DNA of 18,834 nt from the NCBI GenBank assembly GCA_002493325.1, contig DKYL01000094.1:9535-28368 (forward strand), read 5' to 3'. A program made the translations under genes and the position numbers. Source of the stretch: Ruminococcaceae bacterium UBA7101. GTDB taxonomy: Bacteria; Bacillota; Clostridia; Oscillospirales; Acutalibacteraceae. Positions 14,645 through 18,834 of the stretch are shown in pieces. The notes beneath the pieces were generated by a model. The model saw only the letters and a list, made by a program, of their open reading frames with translations. It had not been told where the DNA came from and ran no database searches. Within the stretch, counting starts at the first letter, position 1, and every line of letters begins with the position of its first letter.

Positions 14645-15847
14645 ATGCCATCCATTTTAGTTTACATACTCATAGGTCTTTGTGCCGTTATAATTATTTT
14701 GCTTATAATCTTGCTGACCAAAAAGCCACAGCAAAATCATTCTGCCGATATACTCGGAAAGCAGATTGAAATGAGTGCAAAGCAAAGCTATAGCCAATTG
14801 AATTATCTTTCAAAGCAGATGAATGGTCTGACCGAAAAAAATTACGAACAACAGATTAAGCTGCTTGAAACACTCAATGAAAATGCGGACAAACAGACAA
14901 AAATGGTAAGCAATGCTATTTTATCTATGCAGAAAAGCAATGAGGAAAAGCTTGAATTAATGCGCAAAACCGTTGATGAAAAGCTGACCGATACACTGAA
15001 TCAAAGACTCAACGCCAGCTTTAAAACCGTCAGTGAACAGCTTTCCAATGTATATAAAAGCCTTGGTGAAATGAAGGAGCTTTCGGCAGGCGTAACCGAC
15101 AATGTAAAAGGGCTTAACAGAGTTCTGACCAATGTTAAAAGCCGAGGCACCTGGGCTGAGGTACAGCTCGGCAATATCCTTGACCAGACAATCCCCGGTA
15201 TGTACGAAACTAATGTACAGACCAATCCCAAATATAACGGCAGAGTTGAATTTGCGGTGAAAATTCCGAATGCGGAGGATGAAAGTATTACATATCTTCC
15301 TCTTGACTCAAAGTTCCCTATGGAGGACTATGCAAGGCTATCCGCCGCAGCGGATGCAGGTGATTTGGAATCCCTTGAAAAGGCAAAGAAGGCACTGGAA
15401 GCAAGGGTAAAAGACGAAGCAAAGCTTGTTAAGCAGTACATCAGCTCACCTGAAACCACACCGTTTGCCATTATGTACCTTGCAACAGAAGGTCTTTATG
15501 CAGAAATCACCTCATCCAAAACAGGCATTGCCGAAAAGCTGCAGGCTGACGGCATTATGATTGCAGGTCCGTCAACCATCACTGCCCTGCTTAATTCACT
15601 TGCTATGGGATTCAGAACAATGGCAATCAATAAAAAAGCCAACGAGGTATGGAAAACACTTGGCGTTGCCAAAAAGCAGTATGCAATGTTTGGTAATCTG
15701 CTTGCAAAAGCGAAGAAAAAGGTCGACGAAGCAGGCAAAGCCCTTGAAGATGCCAACCACAGAAACGATGTTATCCAAAAGCACCTCAGAAATGTCGAAA
15801 CCCTCGACCTCCCTGAAAACACAGATATTCTTCAGATGGATGAATAG
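14645..15847 (+). CDS. rmuC: DNA recombination protein RmuC
   Basis: RmuC-family protein, predicted to have a nuclease-like core; in E. coli loss of rmuC raises inversion at short inverted repeats. The 400 residues begin with one membrane helix (about 5-25) facing a long coiled coil (about 35-165). The conserved RmuC domain follows: GTWAEVQLGNIL (168-179), LPLDSKFP (218-225), PFAIMYLATEGLYAEI, and PSTITALLNSLAMGFRTMAI. The ATG has AGGAG 7 bases upstream. It is divergent from the cysteine-rich protein operon with only 93 bases between start codons, and convergent with the sensor kinase gene; no functional link to either is evident. The domain identification is firm, the biochemical activity is not. 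Confidence 0.95.
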   Translation: MPSILVYILIGLCAVIIILLIILLTKKPQQNHSADILGKQIEMSAKQSYSQLNYLSKQMNGLTEKNYEQQIKLLETLNENADKQTKMVSNAILSMQKSNEEKLELMRKTVDEKLTDTLNQRLNASFKTVSEQLSNVYKSLGEMKELSAGVTDNVKGLNRVLTNVKSRGTWAEVQLGNILDQTIPGMYETNVQTNPKYNGRVEFAVKIPNAEDESITYLPLDSKFPMEDYARLSAAADAGDLESLEKAKKALEARVKDEAKLVKQYISSPETTPFAIMYLATEGLYAEITSSKTGIAEKLQADGIMIAGPSTITALLNSLAMGFRTMAINKKANEVWKTLGVAKKQYAMFGNLLAKAKKKVDEAGKALEDANHRNDVIQKHLRNVETLDLPENTDILQMDE

Positions 15848-15887
15848 AATTACCCCTTGCAATTCTTTGTTTGCAAGGGGTAATTCT
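15846..15887. terminator. Shared hairpin between convergent rmuC and sensor kinase genes
   Basis: A perfect 17-bp stem (15846-15862 with 15871-15887) with an 8-base loop includes the last bases of the rmuC stop codon on one side and of the kinase stop codon on the other. Neither exit has a strong T run, so it may work as a modest bidirectional terminator or as a barrier protecting the 3' ends. Confidence 0.62.
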
Positions 15888-16878
15888 ATATTATAGCCTT
15901 ATAAAATCTGATTTCAAAAGTTGTTCCTTCACCTATTGTACTATCAACGCTTATGCCGGCATTCTCTTTTTCAAGCACCATTTTAGCCAATGCAAGACCG
16001 ATTCCCACACTGTCACCTGACGAATTTTTGCCGTGGTAAAAGCGTTCAAAAATATGCGGCAAATCCTCAGGCTCAATACCGCAGCCATTGTCTTTGATTA
16101 TAACCGAATCATAAATATTTGTACTCTTTCCCGAAATAGAAAGCTCTCCGTTTTTATCCGTATGCTCAATACAATTTTTTAAGATATTTTCAAAAGCCTC
16201 AACAGTCCAGTTCCTGTCACCCATAAAGCTGAAATCATGCACAGTATTATTCAATACAACGCCCTTTAAATCAAGCATAACAAGAAACGGCTTAAGGCTT
16301 TCGTCAACTACATTTTTAATCGGCACCGGCTCATGCTTAAATTCAACAGTATCCGCATCCAGCTTTGACAGCTTAACAAGATTTAATATGAGCCATCTCA
16401 TCTTTTCAAGCTGGTTTTCTATTATAGATATAAATTCCTGCTCCTTGCCGCCAAGCTCACTTTCCTTGAGCAAATCAGTCATTACCATCATAGAAGTCAA
16501 CGGCGTTTTCAGCTGATGTGAAATATCCGCAAGTGAATCCGCAAGATAAACCTTATCCTTTTTCAGCATTTCATTCTGAGTACTCAGCGTTGTAATAATT
16601 TTATAAAGATTATTTTTCAGTATTGAAAGCTCGCCCTCAACATTTTCATTGATATCAAGATTATAATTGCCTGACAGAACAAGCGAAAGATAGTCGTTCA
16701 GCTCACTTAATTTTTTATAGCGTCTTCTGGTATAAATCACAAACACGGCAGTTATTGCAACACCCAGCAAAAGGCACAGAACTCCGCCTATCGGATTAAC
16801 AAAAAAGCATATTATAATAACAACTGCTGTTATACCGCTGCAGGTCAGCAGCAGACCTTTAATATCTTTATTAATCAT
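15886..16878 (-). CDS. Membrane sensor histidine kinase, intramembrane-sensing type
   Basis: Autophosphorylates and passes the phosphate to the response regulator encoded just upstream. The 330 residues have two transmembrane helices (about 9-28 and 31-50) joined by a loop of only a few residues, so there is no extracellular sensor domain. A linker (51-110), the phospho-acceptor His121 in ADISHQLKTPLTSM, the N box FENILKNC (229-236), G1 DNGCG (263-267) and G2 GIGLAL (292-297) follow. The ATG at 16878 overlaps the regulator stop by 8 bases; a TTG at 16884 is a possible alternative. Kinases of this shape often sense the envelope or partner with ABC transporters, but no transporter gene is adjacent. 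The signal is unknown. Confidence 0.93.
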   Translation of the reverse strand: MINKDIKGLLLTCSGITAVVIIICFFVNPIGGVLCLLLGVAITAVFVIYTRRRYKKLSELNDYLSLVLSGNYNLDINENVEGELSILKNNLYKIITTLSTQNEMLKKDKVYLADSLADISHQLKTPLTSMMVMTDLLKESELGGKEQEFISIIENQLEKMRWLILNLVKLSKLDADTVEFKHEPVPIKNVVDESLKPFLVMLDLKGVVLNNTVHDFSFMGDRNWTVEAFENILKNCIEHTDKNGELSISGKSTNIYDSVIIKDNGCGIEPEDLPHIFERFYHGKNSSGDSVGIGLALAKMVLEKENAGISVDSTIGEGTTFEIRFYKAII

Positions 16879-17548
16879 TTTCAATCACATAGCCAAGACC
16901 GCGGACAGTTTTGATAATATCCGGCTTAGTCGGCTCCTCCTCAATCTTATCCCTGAGTCTTTTTATATAAACGGTCAGCGTATTATCTTCAACAAAATCA
17001 CCGTCAATATCCCAGATATTCTCAAGCAGCTGATTTCGGCTGAGCACTCTGCCGCGGTTGTTCAGAAGAATCAGCAAAAGCCTGTATTCCATTGCAGTCA
17101 GAATGATTTCTGTACCATTCTTATAAACCTTTGCCTCATTGGTATAAATAACCAGATCCTTGATTTTAACAATACCGTCATTGCTTTCCTTATTATATCT
17201 GCGAAGCACACTTTTAATTCGCACCAACAGCTCCTTAACACGAAACGGCTTTGAAATATAGTCATCAGCACCCATCTCAAAGCCCATAACAACATTGACC
17301 TCATCATCATAAGCAGTCAGGAAAATAACAGGCAAATCACCGATTTCCTTAATTCTTCTGCAAACATCATATCCGCTGCCGTCAGGCAATGTCAAATCAA
17401 GAATATAAAGTGCAAACTCTTTTTCATTAATAATATTCAATGCGGATTTAACATCCTTTGCAAGGGTAACACTGTAACCCTCATTTTCAAGTGAATAGGT
17501 CAGCCCCATACCGATAGCATTATCGTCCTCTAAAACAAATATCTGCAT
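16871..17548 (-). CDS. OmpR/PhoB-family response regulator
   Basis: DNA-binding partner of the sensor kinase. The 225 residues have a receiver domain (1-115) with the acidic pocket Asp8/Asp9, phospho-acceptor Asp51 (LYILDLTLPDGSG), Thr78 and Lys100 (DDYISKPF). A winged-helix output domain (about 127-223) includes LTAMEYRLLLILLNNRG and DNTLTVYIKRLRDKI, ending in TVRGLGYVI. The ATG at 17548 is preceded by GAGGTGAT. The kinase start overlaps its stop, so the two are co-expressed. Its targets are unknown; the divergent manganese catalase gene and the operon's own promoter share an intergenic region containing an AT-rich dyad and are the first candidates by position. Confidence 0.95.
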   Translation of the reverse strand: MQIFVLEDDNAIGMGLTYSLENEGYSVTLAKDVKSALNIINEKEFALYILDLTLPDGSGYDVCRRIKEIGDLPVIFLTAYDDEVNVVMGFEMGADDYISKPFRVKELLVRIKSVLRRYNKESNDGIVKIKDLVIYTNEAKVYKNGTEIILTAMEYRLLLILLNNRGRVLSRNQLLENIWDIDGDFVEDNTLTVYIKRLRDKIEEEPTKPDIIKTVRGLGYVIEND

Positions 17549-17594
17549 AGTATCACCTCATTTTATATATTAACACAAATGCATCAGGCTTTCC

Positions 17595-17610
17595 ATTACA
17601 AAATTGTAAT
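17595..17610. promoter_or_regulatory. AT-rich dyad between response regulator and catalase genes, possible operator
   Basis: ATTACAA (17595-17601) and TTGTAAT (17604-17610) form a perfect inverted repeat separated by two A bases. It lies 47 bases upstream of the regulator ATG and 90 upstream of the catalase ATG. It could be a regulator binding site; OmpR-family proteins more often use direct repeats, so this is tentative. Confidence 0.35.
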
Positions 17611-17644
17611 TGTTAAAATAAGAAAAATGATAAAGCGGATCAAT

Positions 17645-17673
17645 GTGTCATAAATTTATTTTCAACATAGAAT
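17645..17673 (+). promoter_or_regulatory. Possible promoter of the manganese catalase gene
   Basis: GTGTCA (17645-17650) and TAGAAT (17668-17673) are 17 bases apart. The -10 box is good, the -35 box is weak (four of six). The start site would be near 17680, about 20 bases before the ATG, with AAAGGAG between. If the gene is sporulation-controlled, a different sigma factor would be used. Confidence 0.4.
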
Positions 17674-17700
17674 ACAGTAGCAATTAAAGGAGCTGAAATT

Positions 17701-18261
17701 ATGTTTAGTTATGTAAAACGTCTACAATACCCGATTAATATAAAAAATCCCGACCCAAAAGCCGCTTCCATCATCATCAGCCAGTATGGCGGACCTGACG
17801 GCGAATTAGGCGCAAGTCTTAGGTACTTAAGTCAGCGTTACTCTATGCCCTATCCCGAACTCAAAGGCTTACTGACAGATATAGGTGTTGAGGAATTGGG
17901 TCATTTGGAAATGATTGGAACTATGGTTCATCAGTTAACAAGGAATCTGACTGAAAAACAGATTGAAGATAATCCCGGTTTCGCAGCATATTTTGTCGAT
18001 CATACAAACAGTGTATATCCAACAGCAGCAAGCGGATTCCCTTGGTCAGCCGCAAGCATAGGCGTTAAAGGTGACACAATTGCAGATTTAAATGAAGACC
18101 TGGCAGCAGAGCAAAAGGCTCGTGTAACCTATGACAATATTCTCAGGCTTGTTGATGATCCTGATATTATTGAACCGATAAAATTCCTGCGTGCGCGTGA
18201 AATTGTCCATTATCAGCGTTTCGGTGATACTCTACCGCAATCTTGTAAACTTTTTGCTTAA
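17701..18261 (+). CDS. CotJC-like manganese catalase family protein
   Basis: Di-manganese ferritin-like protein that may break down hydrogen peroxide. It closely resembles B. subtilis spore-coat CotJC in length (186 versus 189 residues) and motifs: KRLQYP near the N terminus, YGGPDGELGASLRYLSQRY (29-47), LLTDIGVEELGHLEMIGTMV (57-76), DLAAEQKAR (133-141) and REIVHYQRF (166-174). Probable metal ligands are Glu35, Glu65, His68, Glu137 and His170, all present. The ATG has AAAGGAG 8 bases upstream. cotJA and cotJB, the usual partners in Bacillus, are not next to it, so it may serve as a vegetative oxidative-stress enzyme or a coat protein. A terminator follows directly. Confidence 0.93.
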   Translation: MFSYVKRLQYPINIKNPDPKAASIIISQYGGPDGELGASLRYLSQRYSMPYPELKGLLTDIGVEELGHLEMIGTMVHQLTRNLTEKQIEDNPGFAAYFVDHTNSVYPTAASGFPWSAASIGVKGDTIADLNEDLAAEQKARVTYDNILRLVDDPDIIEPIKFLRAREIVHYQRFGDTLPQSCKLFA

Positions 18262-18265
18262 TTTT

Positions 18266-18297
18266 CGGTGCAAGGTGTATCCCTGCACCGATTTTTT
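18266..18297 (+). terminator. Rho-independent terminator of the catalase gene
   Basis: A 7-bp GC-rich stem (18266-18272 with 18284-18290), extended inward by two further pairs past one mismatch, is followed by ATTTTTTG on the plus strand. It lies 4 bases past the catalase stop. Confidence 0.85.
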
Positions 18298-18299
18298 GT

Positions 18300-18834
18300 T
18301 TATATGTTCCAAATGATGTCAATTTTATCACTTGTTGCATAGATTTTTTTGATTACTGCGTTTGCAAGCTCCCGCTTTCTCTCAAAGGGAAGTTCGTCGA
18401 ATCTGTCAAAGTCACAGATTATTTTTTCATTTGCCGAATATCTGTTTTCGCTCAAGTGTTGAATTTCTGCCTGTATTTGCAGTTTTTCACTGTGGAGCCG
18501 TTCAACATTTTCGTTGATATATGCCATTACCGTTTCGCTTGCACCTGCAACATTTTTAACTGTTTCGTTAATTTCATTGTCTATTGCGATTTGCCGTGCC
18601 TTTAATTCTTCTATTTTAGGATTGTTGGCAGTAACACCTGCAAGTTCAAACTCCTTAAAGTCAGCCAGTTTTTCCTTGATTTTCTGCAATACAAATCGTT
18701 CAAATTCGTCTGCGTGAATTGTTCCACACCCACAGCACAGATTATCATTCATTTTGTGAGAGCAGAGAAAGTAACTGATATTTTTCTTAACATAATTCTT
18801 TCGCACAAGTGCATATCCGCAGTTTCCGCACTTA
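18300..18834 (-). CDS. Large serine recombinase, C-terminal part only (5' end beyond window)
   Basis: About 178 codons are visible; the frame is open through the right edge, so the catalytic resolvase domain is outside the window. At the edge it reads KCGNCG, then SYFLCSHK and LCCGCG: the paired cysteines of the recombinase zinc beta-ribbon domain. A coiled-coil segment follows (ending near HLSENRYS), then the C-terminal FERKRELANAVIKKI and IIWNI typical of integrase-type large serine recombinases of Clostridia. Such enzymes integrate and excise phages, ICEs and Tn4451-like elements. The stop at 18300 lies 2 bases past the T run of the catalase terminator, so the border between host DNA and an element may be close. 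Family call is strong, element type unknown. Confidence 0.85.
   Translation of the reverse strand, partial: KCGNCGYALVRKNYVKKNISYFLCSHKMNDNLCCGCGTIHADEFERFVLQKIKEKLADFKEFELAGVTANNPKIEELKARQIAIDNEINETVKNVAGASETVMAYINENVERLHSEKLQIQAEIQHLSENRYSANEKIICDFDRFDELPFERKRELANAVIKKIYATSDKIDIIWNI

Noticed and set aside
1..18834. tRNA, rRNA or insertion sequence elements
   Set aside because: No cloverleaf-type or rRNA-like sequence and no transposase or terminal inverted repeats were recognised by eye.

Overview
The window looks like the chromosome of an anaerobic, probably spore-forming Firmicute of the class Clostridia, most likely a gut Ruminococcaceae/Oscillospiraceae-type bacterium. This rests on the linked set hprK, glucokinase (ROK family), murB, rapZ, whiA, dnaE and pfkA, AGGAGG-type ribosome binding sites, moderately AT-rich DNA, a CotJC-like manganese catalase and clostridial-style two-component and ECF genes. 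The genus is an inference; there is no rRNA or tRNA gene here to confirm it.

Left half (1-9957, all minus strand): one long, tightly packed gene cluster read right to left from a good sigma-A promoter at about 9989-10017. It runs hprK (carbon catabolite control), ROK glucokinase, murB (cell-wall precursor), rapZ (P-loop protein), whiA (division/DNA-binding), dnaE (polymerase III alpha) and pfkA (phosphofructokinase). It ends at a strong terminator (806-831) and is followed by a separate DUF2130 gene cut by the window edge. pfkA also has its own promoter in the dnaE-pfkA gap. The cluster ties sugar sensing and phosphorylation to wall synthesis and replication. The yvcK/gluconeogenesis-factor gene often found between rapZ and whiA is absent.

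Middle (10067-14551): a divergently transcribed GT4 glycosyltransferase with its own promoter and terminator; a hisC-type aminotransferase overlapping a small four-helix membrane protein gene; then a three-gene module on the minus strand. The module holds a secreted cysteine-rich small protein, an ECF-type sigma factor and an RsgI-like membrane anti-sigma factor with a histidine-rich extracytoplasmic tail. An ECF-like promoter (TGAAAG, 17 bases, CGTA) lies in front of it. This module is the best candidate for an undescribed signalling system.

Right part (14645-18834): rmuC on the plus strand, convergent with an OmpR-family response regulator/sensor kinase pair whose kinase has almost no extracellular loop. 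Next comes a solo manganese catalase on the plus strand. The 3' part of a large serine recombinase, cut by the window edge, suggests that an integrated mobile element begins at the right border.

No rRNA, tRNA, CRISPR array or insertion sequence was seen. No stretch longer than about 170 bases lacks a gene.
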